Positions 26,533 to 35,758 of a stretch of DNA of 64,000 nt are shown one piece after another. The position numbers were made by a program, and so were the translations under genes. Source of the stretch: Streptomyces sp. NBC_01571 (GTDB lineage Bacteria; Actinomycetota; Actinomycetes; Streptomycetales; Streptomycetaceae); contig NZ_JAPEPZ010000001.1 in NCBI RefSeq assembly GCF_026339875.1, forward strand, positions 248,001 to 312,000, read 5' to 3'. The notes under the pieces are model-generated. The model ran no database searches. It saw nothing but the letters and a program-made list of their open reading frames with translations, and was not told where the DNA came from. Numbering within the stretch: position 1 is the first letter of the stretch; the number at the start of each line of letters is the position of its first letter.

Positions 26533-27771
26533 CTAGGTCAGGGAGCCGGTGGACAACAGTCCTGCGGCCTGCAGATAGGCGGCCGTGTCCGCGTGGGTGT
26601 CGAAGAACAGGCGCGGGAGAGCAGCACATGGCGCTGGATGGTCAGGGCGATTGTGTGTTCGCGGGTGTAGCGGCGGGCATTGTCGATGCACAGCGCGGCG
26701 TGCGCCGCGCGTTCCTGGGCGAGGCTGATGGTGGTGTCGTTGAGGCGCGCGAGGAGCTCGTCGGGCTCCAGGTCCAATGCGGCCAGGGAGTGGGTGGCCG
26801 TCGGCCACCGCGAGGGCGAGGGTGAGATCGCCCTCCTCGTAGCCGTCCGCCTGGTGGGTGCGGTAGAGGCTCAGCAGGCCCAGGACGGCTCCGCGCAGCG
26901 TCAGGGGCGCCGTGATCAGGCTGTGGGCACCGGACGCGCGGATCGCCTCGGCGCGTGGCGGATCGGCTGCCAGCCAGGGTGTGTCCGGACCCAGCGTGAC
27001 GAGGCGCGGCTTGAGGTCGCCCAGCGTCTGGGTGTAGGGCGTCGAGAACGGCGGAGCGCGCACGTCACTCGCCGGATGGGCCTGCATCTGCTCCTCGCCG
27101 CCGCTGTGGCCGCAGGCGGCACGGCGCAGCGGTACCTGCCGCCCCAGCGGGCTCAACGGAGGGTGATAGCCACGCACCACCGCGTCCACCACATCCACCA
27201 CGGCGACGTCGGCGAGCTTCCCCACCACCGCGTGCACCAGTTCCTCGCAGGTGGTCACCACATCGAGGGTCCGTCCCACGTTCTTGCGCACCGAACCGAA
27301 GACGCGCACGCGGGCGCTCACCTTTTCGCGTTCGGTGACATCAAGCAGTTCCGCCAGCACCCCCAGGACTCTCCCCTGCGGGCTCTGCAGACGGGATGCC
27401 GAGACGGAGAACAGGTACTCCGGGCCCGGCGCGCCCTTCGGACGTAGCCCCACCAGCCGGCTCTGAGCGGGCGTGCCGCTCTCCAGCACGCCCTTCAGCA
27501 TCGCCTCCAGCTCACCGGGAGCGGAAAGGGCGTACACGTCGGTGAGGCGTCGGCCGATCGGCTGTTCGGCCGGCTCTTTACGCAGAACTGGCCGGGGGAG
27601 ACTGGCGCGCAGGACCCGCAGCTCCCTGTCCAAGATGAGCAGGCCGGTAGGGGACTGGCGGAACAGAGCCTCCAACACAGCACTGTCCTCGACGGCCGGA
27701 ACAGCCTCGTTCTGCGGCACAGCAACCACCTCCACTCCCAGCCTGCCCCCGGCCCCGACGCTCCGCTTCAT
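26533..27771 (-). pseudogene. PAS-GAF sensor protein (RsbU-type regulator), frameshifted and lacking the phosphatase domain
   Basis: The N-terminal 330 residues are intact: a PAS-like domain (about 25-150, ALFRQSPTGLLILDREL, VLGVLAELLDVTERE) and a GAF domain (about 165-320, SLITAPLTLRGAVLGLLSLY). Near 26805 one extra base moves the frame. The correct continuation, ATHSLAALDLEPDELLARLN, DTTISLAQERAAHAALCIDN and ARRYTREHTIALTIQRHVLL, lies in the next frame and matches the usual linker before a SpoIIE/PP2C phosphatase domain. Sequence then jumps to FFDTHADTAAYLQ with no phosphatase domain. The gene is therefore doubly broken; stress-sigma control of the RsbU kind would be its original role. Confidence 0.7.
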
Positions 27772-28105
27772 GATGCGGGCGCGGTCGGCCAGGGCACGAG
27801 AGACCGAAACCGCCGACCGGACCGGGACACCACACGTCCGAAGTGGCTCCGTTCAGTTTCAGCCGCTCTGGCCCAAATTGTGCGAATCGGTTGCTCTCCG
27901 TCGCAGTATTTGCGTCGGGCAGGCGCTCAGTGGGCCGGACGCGACCGCTGGCACGGCGCCGTTGGCCGCGCGATTCCCGCATCTCCGGACACAGGGCATC
28001 GTCGCCGCATCCCCATCCCGAATCGCCGGATTCGCGTTGCCCGCCCGTGCGAGACGTCCACACAATCGCAGCCCGTTGATTCCATTCCAAGCGAAGGGGC
28101 TTGCA
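27772..28105. other. 334-bp divergent intergenic region
   Basis: It separates the broken PAS-GAF gene from the catabolic operon that starts at 28106 and should contain the operon promoter. No convincing palindrome was seen. Confidence 0.4.
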
Positions 28106-29443
28106 ATGGTCACTCCCACCTCCGAGGACCAGTCGGCGCCGAGCCTGCGCGCGGCTGCGCCGGTCTCGGACGCGTCCCGCGGTCGTTCGTATTTCGCCAG
28201 CACGGTCGGCAACCTGCTCGAATGGTTCGACTGGGCGGTCTACGCCGCCATGTCACCGTTCATCGCGACGGCGTTGTTCAACCCGGCCAACAAGGTGTCC
28301 GGGCTGCTCGCGACGCTCGCGGTGTTCGCCGTCGGATTCGTCATGCGGCCGGTCGGCGGCGTCGTATTCGGCTTCCTCGCCAACCGCCGCGGCCGCAAGT
28401 TCGTCCTGCTGGTGACGATGATCGGCATGGCGGCCGGCACGCTGTCGATCGCCGTCATCCCGACCTACGCCGCCATCGGCGGATGGTCGTCGTTCCTCCT
28501 CGTCGTCGCACGGCTCCTGCAGGGACTCGCGCACGGCGGCGAGACGGCGATCTCCTACTCCTACGTCACCGAGGTCGCACCGCGTGAAAGACGCGGACTG
28601 TGGTCGAGCGGCGTGCTCGGCTGCGTCATCGCGGGAACAATCCTCGCCAACGCCGTCGCCGGCACCCTCACTGCAGCTACCTCCGAGGGCTTCATGGCGG
28701 ACGGTGGATGGCGCATCCCGTTCGTCATCGGCGCGGCGCTGGGCATCTACGCGCTGTTCCTGCGCCGTTCGATGATGGAGAGCGACGTCTACGAGCGGGC
28801 GACCACATCCGGCGCCGGCGACGCACGCTCCATCACCAGCCTCCCCTCCTGGTCAGCGGGCCGGATCGTGCGCCGCAGCACGCAGCTGGTGCTCTACGTC
28901 GCCGGCGGCTCCGTAGTGCAGTACACCTGGACCGCCTACGCGGGCACCTACGCCATCACGCAGAAGCACATGAGCCCGAGCGCCGCCTACTGGTCGCTGC
29001 TGGTCGCGCAGGTTGTCGGACTCGCGTTCATGCCGTTCTGGGGATGGGTCTCCGACCGCGTCGGGCGCCGTCCGCTGGTCATCGCCTACGGCATCGTGTT
29101 CGCTGCGCTCGTCTACCCGGCGTTCACGTTCATCGGGTCCACGTGGTGGACGCTCGCCGTTCCCGCGACCGTCATCTTCGCCCTGTGGGGCATGTCCGGC
29201 TCCCAGTCGCCCGCCGTGCAGGCCGAGAACGTCACGACCCGGCACCGCGCCCCCGTCGTCGGCGCCGTCAGCTCGATCGCCGCGGCGCTTTTCGGCGGCA
29301 CCGCGCCCTACCTCAGCGCGTACACCGGCTCCATCGGCGCGCCCTGGGCTTTCCAGGTCTTCGTCATCGTGCTGTGCCTGATCAGCGCGATCGTCGGCTT
29401 CACCCTCAAGGAGACCAAGGGCGTCGACCTGGAGAAGGTCTGA
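28106..29443 (+). CDS. MFS transporter, metabolite:H+ symporter (MHS) family
   Basis: The 445-residue importer of the KgtP/ShiA/ProP type opens with SYFASTVGNLLEWFDWAVYA and FIATALF. It has the conserved loop FGFLANRRGRKFVLL, ARLLQGLAHGGETAISYSYV and a second-half signature WVSDRVGRRPLV, with about 12 membrane segments. MHS proteins take up organic acids or related carboxylates with protons. It is first in a same-strand cluster with a hydrolase, two SDRs and an IclR regulator, so it probably imports the substrate those enzymes degrade. Start ATG 28106 is inferred from the family N-terminus. Confidence 0.9.
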   Translation: MVTPTSEDQSAPSLRAAAPVSDASRGRSYFASTVGNLLEWFDWAVYAAMSPFIATALFNPANKVSGLLATLAVFAVGFVMRPVGGVVFGFLANRRGRKFVLLVTMIGMAAGTLSIAVIPTYAAIGGWSSFLLVVARLLQGLAHGGETAISYSYVTEVAPRERRGLWSSGVLGCVIAGTILANAVAGTLTAATSEGFMADGGWRIPFVIGAALGIYALFLRRSMMESDVYERATTSGAGDARSITSLPSWSAGRIVRRSTQLVLYVAGGSVVQYTWTAYAGTYAITQKHMSPSAAYWSLLVAQVVGLAFMPFWGWVSDRVGRRPLVIAYGIVFAALVYPAFTFIGSTWWTLAVPATVIFALWGMSGSQSPAVQAENVTTRHRAPVVGAVSSIAAALFGGTAPYLSAYTGSIGAPWAFQVFVIVLCLISAIVGFTLKETKGVDLEKV

Positions 29444-29496
29444 CCCTCCCGCTGCCTCCGATTCCGTTCCTTTAACCCCATCACAAGGAGACACCC

Positions 29497-30363
29497 ATGT
29501 CACAGACGCTCACTGCCCCCGACCAGTTCGTCACCGTCGGGGACGAGACCTACGCCTACCGGACCTTCGGCGCCTCGGAAGGGACGCCGCTGGTGTTCCT
29601 GAGCCGGCTGCGCGGCACGATGGACGACTGGGACCACGCCCTGATCGACCCGATCGCCGCCGAACGCCCCGTCATCCTCTTCGACAACCTCGGCGTCGGC
29701 CGCACCAGCGGCCACAACCCCGGGACCGTCACCGAGATGACCGCCTCCGCCATCGCGTTCGTCGAAGCGACCGCCGACGGTCCGGTCGACCTGCTCGGCT
29801 TCTCCCTGGGCGGCTACATCGCGCAGCGCTTCGTGCTGGCCCGCCCGGACCTGGTGCGCCGCGTCGTGCTGGCCGGAACCGGTCCGGGCCACGGCGAGGG
29901 TATCCAGCCGTCCGAGCCGGTGGTCGCCCCGCTGCGCACTGCCCCCGAGCTCGCGCTCGACGCGTTCCGAGTGCTGTTCTTCACCGACTCCCAAGCAGGC
30001 ATCCGCGCCGGTGACGACATGTGGCGCCGCATCCACCTGCGCGCCGACCGCGAGCCCGAGGTACCGATGGACGCCGTCCTGCAGCAGGTCGCCGCGATCC
30101 GGAACTGGTCCGGCGGCGTCGAGGGCGGCGACCAGGCATTCCCGGAGCTGGAGAAGATCTGGCACCCCGTGCTCGTCGCCAACGGTGAGCACGACGTGAT
30201 GATCCCGACCGTCAACTCATTCATCATGTCGCAGAAGCTGCCCAATGCCGAACTGCACGTGTACCCGGACTCCGGCCACGGTTTCCTCTTCCAGTACCCC
30301 GAGGCCTTCTCGCAGCTGGTCAACGACTTCCTTGCGCGCACCGGAAGCCGGGCGACGGCATGA
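29497..30363 (+). CDS. Alpha/beta hydrolase
   Basis: The 288-residue alpha/beta-hydrolase has the nucleophile elbow GFSLGG (Ser103), the acid in NGEHDVMIP (Asp near 234) and His in PDSGHGFLF (near 265); RLRGTMDDWD lies at the oxyanion-side HG position, where the usual His-Gly is absent. It is close in sequence to the hydrolase at 33516-34376. Reactions in this family include ester and lactone hydrolysis and C-C cleavage; the substrate is unknown. Ribosome-binding site AAGGAGA is 9 bp before ATG 29497. Its TGA overlaps the next gene's ATG by 4 bp, so translation is coupled. Confidence 0.9.
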   Translation: MSQTLTAPDQFVTVGDETYAYRTFGASEGTPLVFLSRLRGTMDDWDHALIDPIAAERPVILFDNLGVGRTSGHNPGTVTEMTASAIAFVEATADGPVDLLGFSLGGYIAQRFVLARPDLVRRVVLAGTGPGHGEGIQPSEPVVAPLRTAPELALDAFRVLFFTDSQAGIRAGDDMWRRIHLRADREPEVPMDAVLQQVAAIRNWSGGVEGGDQAFPELEKIWHPVLVANGEHDVMIPTVNSFIMSQKLPNAELHVYPDSGHGFLFQYPEAFSQLVNDFLARTGSRATA

Positions 30364-31124
30364 CCCACCCCTTCGACATGCGCGGGAGGACCGCGCTCGT
30401 CACCGGCTCCACAGCGGGTATCGGACTCGCTGTTGCCAAGGGGCTGCACGGCCTCGGGGCACGCGTCGTCCTGTCGAGCAACGACGAGGCCGACATCAAG
30501 GAAGCCATCAACGCGCTTGCTACGGACGGGATCGAGGTCGAAGGGATCGTCTGCGACCTCAACGATCCCGACAGCGTGCGCACCCTCGCCGAGCGAGCGC
30601 ACGCCCGGTTCGGCCGGATCGACGCACTGATCGCGCACGCCGGCGGCCACACACACGTCGGCCCGCTCATCGACACCCCCGACGAGGACGTCGAGCGGAC
30701 CTTCCGGACCTCGGTCTTCCACAACCTCATCCTGATCGAGGGGTTCCTCCCGCTGATGGCCGCGCAGGGCGGCGGCAGCGTGGTCGTCACGTCGAGCATC
30801 GCGTCGCTGCGAGCCAGCACCAGGCTCGCGGTGTACGGCGCGGCCAAGGCGGCGCTCAACTCGCTCGTGCGCAACATCGCCGCCGAGTGGGGCGACCGCG
30901 GGGTGCGGGCCAACGCCGTCGCCCCGGGCACGGTGCGGACCCGGTTCTCCCAGGCCCTGTGGTCGGACCCGGAGCGCGAGCGGGCCGCCGGCGCCAACAC
31001 CGCGCTCGGGCGGATTGCCGAACCGGAGGACATCGTCGGGGCCGTGCTGCTGTTCGCCTCCGACGCCGGCTCCTACATCTCCGGCCAGACCCTGCTTGTC
31101 GACGCCGGCCGCTCCATCCTCTGA
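30360..31124 (+). CDS. Short-chain dehydrogenase/reductase
   Basis: The 254-residue classical SDR has the cofactor motif TGSTAGIG (about 17-24) and the catalytic Ser in TSSIASL with YGAAKAAL (Tyr-x-x-x-Lys, about 160-164). An NAG-like motif appears as AHAGG, and the C-terminus is SYISGQTLLVDAG. It oxidises an alcohol or reduces a ketone with NAD(P). It overlaps the upstream hydrolase gene by 4 bp and belongs to the same operon. The substrate is not predictable from sequence alone. Confidence 0.9.
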   Translation: MTHPFDMRGRTALVTGSTAGIGLAVAKGLHGLGARVVLSSNDEADIKEAINALATDGIEVEGIVCDLNDPDSVRTLAERAHARFGRIDALIAHAGGHTHVGPLIDTPDEDVERTFRTSVFHNLILIEGFLPLMAAQGGGSVVVTSSIASLRASTRLAVYGAAKAALNSLVRNIAAEWGDRGVRANAVAPGTVRTRFSQALWSDPERERAAGANTALGRIAEPEDIVGAVLLFASDAGSYISGQTLLVDAGRSIL

Positions 31125-31170
31125 ACGGTCCCCTGAATCGATCCTGTGAATGGAAGGGAGAACGACGCAC

Positions 31171-31920
31171 ATGACAGACATCGCAGGTCAGGCAGTGGTC
31201 GTGACCGGGGCCAACGGCGGCCTCGGGCGTCAGTGGGTCGCGCAGGCGCTGGAACGCGGCGCGGCGAAGGTGTACGCCACGGACGTCACGCTCGGCACGT
31301 GGGACGACGCCCGCGTCACGCCGCTGGTTCTCGACGTCACCCGTGAGGAGACGATCGACGTCGTCGTGGCGGCGGCGAGGGACGCGACGATCCTGATCAA
31401 CAACGCGGGCTTGGCGCTGCGTGATCCGATCATGACCGTCGAGGACGCCAAGCTGCGGCACGTCTTCGACGTGAACTTCTTCGGCACCGTCACCGTCACG
31501 CGGCGGCTCGCACCCGTCATCGTTGCGAACGGCGGCGGGGCGATCCTCAACGTCATCTCGCTGCTCAGCTGGCTGTCGCTCCCGGCCGCCTACAGCGCGG
31601 CGAAGGCGGCTCTGTGGTCGGTGACCAACGCCTTCCGGCTCGAGCTCGCCCCGCACGGGGTCGACCTCGTCGCCCTCCACATGGGCTACACGGCGACACC
31701 GATGACAGAGGCGCTGAACGTGGTGAAGAACGACCCCGCGGACATCGTCCGCGCCGGACTCGACGGCATCCAGGACGGCAGCCTGGAGGTGCTCGCCGAC
31801 CAGTGGAGCGTGGAGGTGAAGGCGGCCCTCGCCGGGCCGGTGCAGGATCTCTATCCGCAGCTGAGCGGTGCGGCATACCCTTTCACCATGGTGCCGATCA
31901 CCGAGGCACCCGTGCAGTAG
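31171..31920 (+). CDS. Short-chain dehydrogenase/reductase
   Basis: The 249-residue SDR has VVTGANGGLGRQWV at the N-terminus, LINNAGLALRDPI, the Ser in VISLLSWLSLPAAYSAAKAA with Tyr-x-x-x-Lys, and a shorter C-terminal lid than its neighbour. It belongs to the group of SDRs acting on medium-chain or steroid-like alcohols, but the substrate is unknown. It is 46 bp downstream of the first SDR and 40 bp upstream of the IclR gene, in one apparent transcription unit. ATG 31171 is preferred over GTG/ATG codons 21 bp upstream because GGAGAACGACGC precedes it. Confidence 0.9.
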   Translation: MTDIAGQAVVVTGANGGLGRQWVAQALERGAAKVYATDVTLGTWDDARVTPLVLDVTREETIDVVVAAARDATILINNAGLALRDPIMTVEDAKLRHVFDVNFFGTVTVTRRLAPVIVANGGGAILNVISLLSWLSLPAAYSAAKAALWSVTNAFRLELAPHGVDLVALHMGYTATPMTEALNVVKNDPADIVRAGLDGIQDGSLEVLADQWSVEVKAALAGPVQDLYPQLSGAAYPFTMVPITEAPVQ

Positions 31921-31960
31921 GACGGGCTGCGAACTCTCTGTACATCGAAGGGAGCTGCGT

Positions 31961-32716
31961 ATGAGCACGATCGCCAAGGCGGGCCGTGTCCTCGACCTCT
32001 ACACGCCGGGAAGCCCGGTGTGGGGGGTCAGCGAGGTCGCGACGGCCTTGCAGATGCCGCGTTCGACCGCTCATTCGCTGCTCGCCGGGCTGACCGAGGC
32101 CGGGCTGCTCCACCAGTCCCGGCGCGGCCGCTACGAACTCGGATGGCGTGCGTTCGAACTCGGTCAGATCCACCGGGTGACCTCCGGTGGACTGATCGAG
32201 ACCGCCCACCCCGTGATGCAGGAGATCTCGCGGCGGCACTCGGAGTCGGTGTGCATGGCGGTCTACGACCGGCAGGCCCTCATCTTCATCGACAAGGTCG
32301 TCGGCGACGACCCGCTCTCCGTCGTCGGCCCGCGCATCGGGATGCGATACGAGCCGCACACCTTCGCATCGGGCCGGCTACTGATGGCCCATCTCCCCAC
32401 GACTGAGATCGAGGACTACATCGGCACGAGCCCGCAGCGCACCCGCAGCAACAACGCGGCCATCCGGCCACAGGTCATCCGCGACCAGCTCGTCAGAATC
32501 CGAAACGACGAGCTCAGCTACGACGACGGCGGCGCCATCCTCGACGTGGGCTGCGTCGCCGCCCGGCTCATCGGCCGGCACGACCAGACAATCGCCTCGC
32601 TGAGCATCAGTGCCCCGTCCCGCCGCTTCCAGGAAAACCGGATCCGGCTGTCGGAGAGCGTGAAGGCAGCGGCCGCCACCATCTCGCGGCGACTGCGGGA
32701 GAACGGGCAGATGTAG
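31961..32716 (+). CDS. IclR-family transcriptional regulator
   Basis: The 251-residue regulator has a winged-helix domain (about 5-65: VWGVSEVATALQMPRSTAHS, LLHQSRRGRYELG). The effector-binding domain (about 75-245) contains ESVCMAVYDRQALIFIDKVV, YEPHTFASGRLLMAHL and DDGGAILDVGCVAARLI. IclR proteins commonly control catabolic operons and bind the pathway substrate. It is the last gene of the MHS-hydrolase-SDR-SDR unit and probably regulates it. GGGAGCTG lies just before ATG 31961. Confidence 0.9.
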   Translation: MSTIAKAGRVLDLYTPGSPVWGVSEVATALQMPRSTAHSLLAGLTEAGLLHQSRRGRYELGWRAFELGQIHRVTSGGLIETAHPVMQEISRRHSESVCMAVYDRQALIFIDKVVGDDPLSVVGPRIGMRYEPHTFASGRLLMAHLPTTEIEDYIGTSPQRTRSNNAAIRPQVIRDQLVRIRNDELSYDDGGAILDVGCVAARLIGRHDQTIASLSISAPSRRFQENRIRLSESVKAAAATISRRLRENGQM

Positions 32717-32719
32717 CAG

Positions 32720-33027
32720 CCGGCGTTCGACACCGCCGCCGCGGAGATCCGGATCCGGATCACCCGCAAGACGCTGCTGGAGCTGCCCGATCCACCATCA
32801 TCCGAGCCCCCGGCCGCGAAACTGCCGGACCATCCTGCCTACCAGCAGATCATGGCCGTATTCGCCACGACCGATGCCCCGTTGCGGGCGCGGGCAGTAT
32901 GCGAGGCGATGGACGTGGAGATCACGCCCGGCAACATCAACAACGTCCGCCTGAATCTCAAGCGGCTCGCCGAGCGGGGAATCCTGGCCGAGACCGAGCC
33001 GGGCTGTTCGCCCTGCCGCGGCCGTAA
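32720..33027 (+). pseudogene. C-terminal winged-helix fragment of a hypothetical protein, frameshifted
   Basis: Directly after the IclR stop and in the same frame: EIRIRITRKTLLELP, then YQQIMAVFATTDAPLRARAV and ITPGNINNVRLNLKRLAERG, and ILAETEPG. The expected ending LFALPRP-stop is recovered by adding one G at about 33001. The NNVRLNLKRL helix with a preceding AVCEAMD helix is winged-helix-like; similar tails occur in Streptomyces proteins linked to mobile elements. No start exists, so this is a 5'-truncated, frameshifted remnant. Confidence 0.5.
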
Positions 33028-33049
33028 CCCCCGTCGCGGACACCGGGCA

Positions 33050-33510
33050 TCAACTCGCGCGTAGCCCTGCGAGCAGATCCTGGTACGACTTGAACTGGGG
33101 CTGCAGGGGTGGAGCCAGGTCGCCGAAGGACTTGCTGAACGCTTGCGGCGACCGCTCCAGTTCCACGAGCACGTGCTCTGCTGTGTCGTCGCCGGCAAGG
33201 TCGGGCGCCAGGGCCGCGCAGGACCGAACGCCTGCATGCGGGTCAGTTAGCCAGGGGCGCGTGTCGCCGCCGAGGTGGCCGATGGCAAGCACAATCGTCG
33301 CCAGGTCGTACGAGGAATCGGCGGCCCGGGCCATCGACGTCAACTGTTCCAGCAGCTCCGAACGTTGCGCGGAGGCCGCGGGATGCCGCGCCAGTGACCC
33401 AACTGCTGCGGCGGTGCAGGTCCTGCGTTCCGACACGAGGTACGGCAGTGTTCGCCGCAGGAGCACGGGACTCCGGTGACCAGCGCGGTCTGCCCCGTCA
33501 TGCCGAAGGG
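33050..33510 (-). pseudogene. HEAT-repeat-like protein, C-terminal fragment
   Basis: Helical pairs such as AAAVGSLARHPAASAQRSEL, LATIVLAIGHLGGDTRPWLT and HAGVRSCAALAPDLAGDDTA have the spacing of HEAT/ARM repeats. It ends FKSYQDLLAGLRAS. No start codon with a ribosome-binding site is seen before the frame runs into the downstream end of the hydrolase gene, so the N-terminal part is probably lost. Function is unknown. Confidence 0.4.
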
Positions 33511-33515
33511 GCCCT

Positions 33516-34376
33516 TCACGCCGGCGCTCCCTGATCGGCCCGGTCGAGGAACTCGTTGACACGTACGGCGAACATCTCCGCGTACTGGAAGAGAAAGCCG
33601 TGCCCGGAGTCCGGGTAGATGACCAGTTCGGCGTCGGGCAGACGCTGCGCCATGCTGAACGAGTTGATCGTGGGGACCATCACGTCGTCGTGGCCATTAG
33701 CGACCAGGACAGGGTGGTGCAGCCGGCCCAGCTCCGGGTAGGCAGTATCGCCGCCCGTGGAGAAGTGCTTGATCGCCTCGATCTGCTGCCCGTACGAATC
33801 CGGGCTGACCTCTGGCTCGCGGTTCGCGCGGCGGTGCGTCCGCTCCCACAGACCGTCGCCGGCGCGTATTCCCGCGCCGGACTCGGTGAAGAACAGGACG
33901 CGCAGCGCCGCCAGATCCATCTGCGGCGCTGATCGCAGCGGCCCGACCTGGGGCTTCGAAGGCAGAATGCCCTCTCCCGCGCCCGGCCCCGTTCCCGCGA
34001 GAACCACGCGGCGCACCACCTCGGGGAAGCCCAGGGCCAGACGCTGAGCGACATAGCCGCCCAGCGAGAACCCGATCACGTCCACCGGCCCCCGAGCAAC
34101 GGCCGTGATGAAGGCTGCGGCAGCCTGTGCCATCTCGGTGACGGTGCCCTGAGTCCTGCCACCGGACCGCCCGATGCCCGCGTTGTCGAACAGGATCACC
34201 GGCCGCTCTTCGGCGAGGGCATCGACGAGCAGCGGGTCCCAGTCGTCCATCGTGCCGCGGAACCGGTTCAGGAAGACGAGCGGAGTTCCGGTGGCCGCGC
34301 CGAACCTGCGGTAGGCGAAGCGGATGCCGTCCACCTCCACGAACGAATCGGGGGCGTCGAGGGAGAAAGATGTCAT
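33516..34376 (-). CDS. Alpha/beta hydrolase, paralogue of the operon hydrolase
   Basis: The 286-residue protein has the nucleophile elbow GFSLGGYVAQ, acid NGHDDVMVP and His in PDSGHGFLFQ. NRFRGTMDDWD, LFDNAGIGRSGG and VVRRVVLAGTGPGAGEGILP are nearly the same as in the protein at 29497-30363, so the two arose by duplication. It is on the opposite strand, 1.1 kb beyond the IclR gene. ATG 34376 (MTSFSLDAPDSF) is chosen because AGGAAGTCGCC precedes it and matches the paralogue's N-terminus. Confidence 0.9.
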   Translation of the reverse strand: MTSFSLDAPDSFVEVDGIRFAYRRFGAATGTPLVFLNRFRGTMDDWDPLLVDALAEERPVILFDNAGIGRSGGRTQGTVTEMAQAAAAFITAVARGPVDVIGFSLGGYVAQRLALGFPEVVRRVVLAGTGPGAGEGILPSKPQVGPLRSAPQMDLAALRVLFFTESGAGIRAGDGLWERTHRRANREPEVSPDSYGQQIEAIKHFSTGGDTAYPELGRLHHPVLVANGHDDVMVPTINSFSMAQRLPDAELVIYPDSGHGFLFQYAEMFAVRVNEFLDRADQGAPA

Positions 34377-34987
34377 GGCGACTTCCTGTCTGAGCAATTG
34401 ATATGGACGCGACGCCCGGGAGCGTCGCACATGGGCGCAAGGCACGCAGGCGCCCCGGATCGGTCACACGCCGCGGAGGTTCACGCCCCTGGCGTCGCCG
34501 AGCAGGCAACCAACGATCAGCGTGCCGAAACGCAGGGCCCACCGGGAACATCAGAGCGCTCACGCCCCAGAAGGCAAGCGCGCGGAAAGCTCATCACTTC
34601 CTTCTCGGACATGGGCCAAAGTCCTTCGCTTGGTGTGCTAGCTGCACTGTCCTGCATCCCGGACGCGTCGGAACCCGGGCGGTTCAGACGTCTACCTGAG
34701 CTCGGTCGCTGACGGATAGCGTCGCAGTCAGTGAGTCATTCCCGGTAAGCGGTGGTTGCTCGCTGTGATCGCGAGGCTGGTGATGTGGCCCGCGGCATCC
34801 CCAAGTCCGGGCAGGAGTAAGGCCAGAAAGGCGTGAGTGCCACCGCGGAACCGGTACGGAACAGCGTCCGCCTTCCGGCGTCCGCGCCAATACGACTCCT
34901 CCGTCGGGACGGAATGCCCAGGGAGACGGTGGTGCTTCCGGTTCGTCGACGGCTGGCTACCATCTTTCAGAAGCTGGGGGTTAGAAC
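34377..34987. other. 611-bp region without a recognised gene
   Basis: It lies between two divergent genes. A minus-strand frame at about 34728-34970 includes YWRGRRKADAVPYRFRGGTH and GDAAGHITSLAITASNHRLP, which might be a decayed coding sequence, but no family is recognised and no start is visible. Confidence 0.35.
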
Positions 34988-35716
34988 TTGAACGTGACGT
35001 CCCGAACGAAGCGGGGGATCGCGGCCGCGGCCGGCATCCTGTTGCTGGGCATCGCGGTGTTCTCCAGTGTTGAGTCGATCCGTGCACTTTCCTTGGAGAA
35101 GGACTTCGCGCGCGCCCATGTGTGCCCGACGTTGGCGCCCAACTCGCCGGACTGCGCACGAGTGACCGTCGCGACCGTCGCGCAGACCTATGACGTCGGC
35201 GGCCGGGTCCCGGCCCACGCCATGACCTTCGCGCCAGGTGCCGGCACCGCACGGGTGGAACTCGGCAAGGACAGCACGCTTCTGGAGGACGCCTTTCCAG
35301 GGGAGACGGTCGACCTGGTGTGGTGGCGCGGATCGGTGGTCGAGGTCGAGGCCGCCGGTCTCAGCGTGCCGACGGAGGACACCCCGTCCATGGACTCCAC
35401 CCAGAATCTCGGCTTCACGCTCGGCGCCCTCGCCGGTGCGATGTGGTGCCTCATGGGTGCCTTCCTCCGCGCTAATCGGCCCTGGTCACCGCGCGGCACC
35501 GTGGCACGACTCGGTGGCGCCCTGGGCGGGGGCGTGCTGCTGGTCTCCGGTTACGTCCTGCTCAACGCCCCGGTGTCATCGGCCTCCGTTATGGAAGTGG
35601 TAGGAGCTCTCCTCGCCGTGGTGGGCCTGCTGTGCGTCCGGGCGGCGAAGTCGATGGAGCAGCGCGTTCGGGCGGCCGAGTCCGCGAATAACGGGGGGAA
35701 GCGGCGGAGGCGGTGA
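34988..35716 (+). CDS. Membrane protein with WWRG motif, relative of the protein at 11988-13073
   Basis: The 242-residue protein has an N-terminal transmembrane helix (about 10-32) and an outside domain with two cysteines (AHVCPTLAPNSPDCARV) and VDLVWWRGSVVEVEAAG. Two further helices (about 138-157 and 177-195), perhaps a third, and a basic cytoplasmic end (NNGGKRRRR) follow. The same order of helix, Cys pair, hydrophobic-WWRG strand and helix pair occurs in the protein at 11988-13073. Function is unknown; TTG 34988 follows GGGGG at a suitable distance. Confidence 0.7.
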   Translation: MNVTSRTKRGIAAAAGILLLGIAVFSSVESIRALSLEKDFARAHVCPTLAPNSPDCARVTVATVAQTYDVGGRVPAHAMTFAPGAGTARVELGKDSTLLEDAFPGETVDLVWWRGSVVEVEAAGLSVPTEDTPSMDSTQNLGFTLGALAGAMWCLMGAFLRANRPWSPRGTVARLGGALGGGVLLVSGYVLLNAPVSSASVMEVVGALLAVVGLLCVRAAKSMEQRVRAAESANNGGKRRRR

Positions 35717-35758
35717 CCCGCGATGAGACAGTGCAGGGGGAAGCGTCGCAGGCTATGA

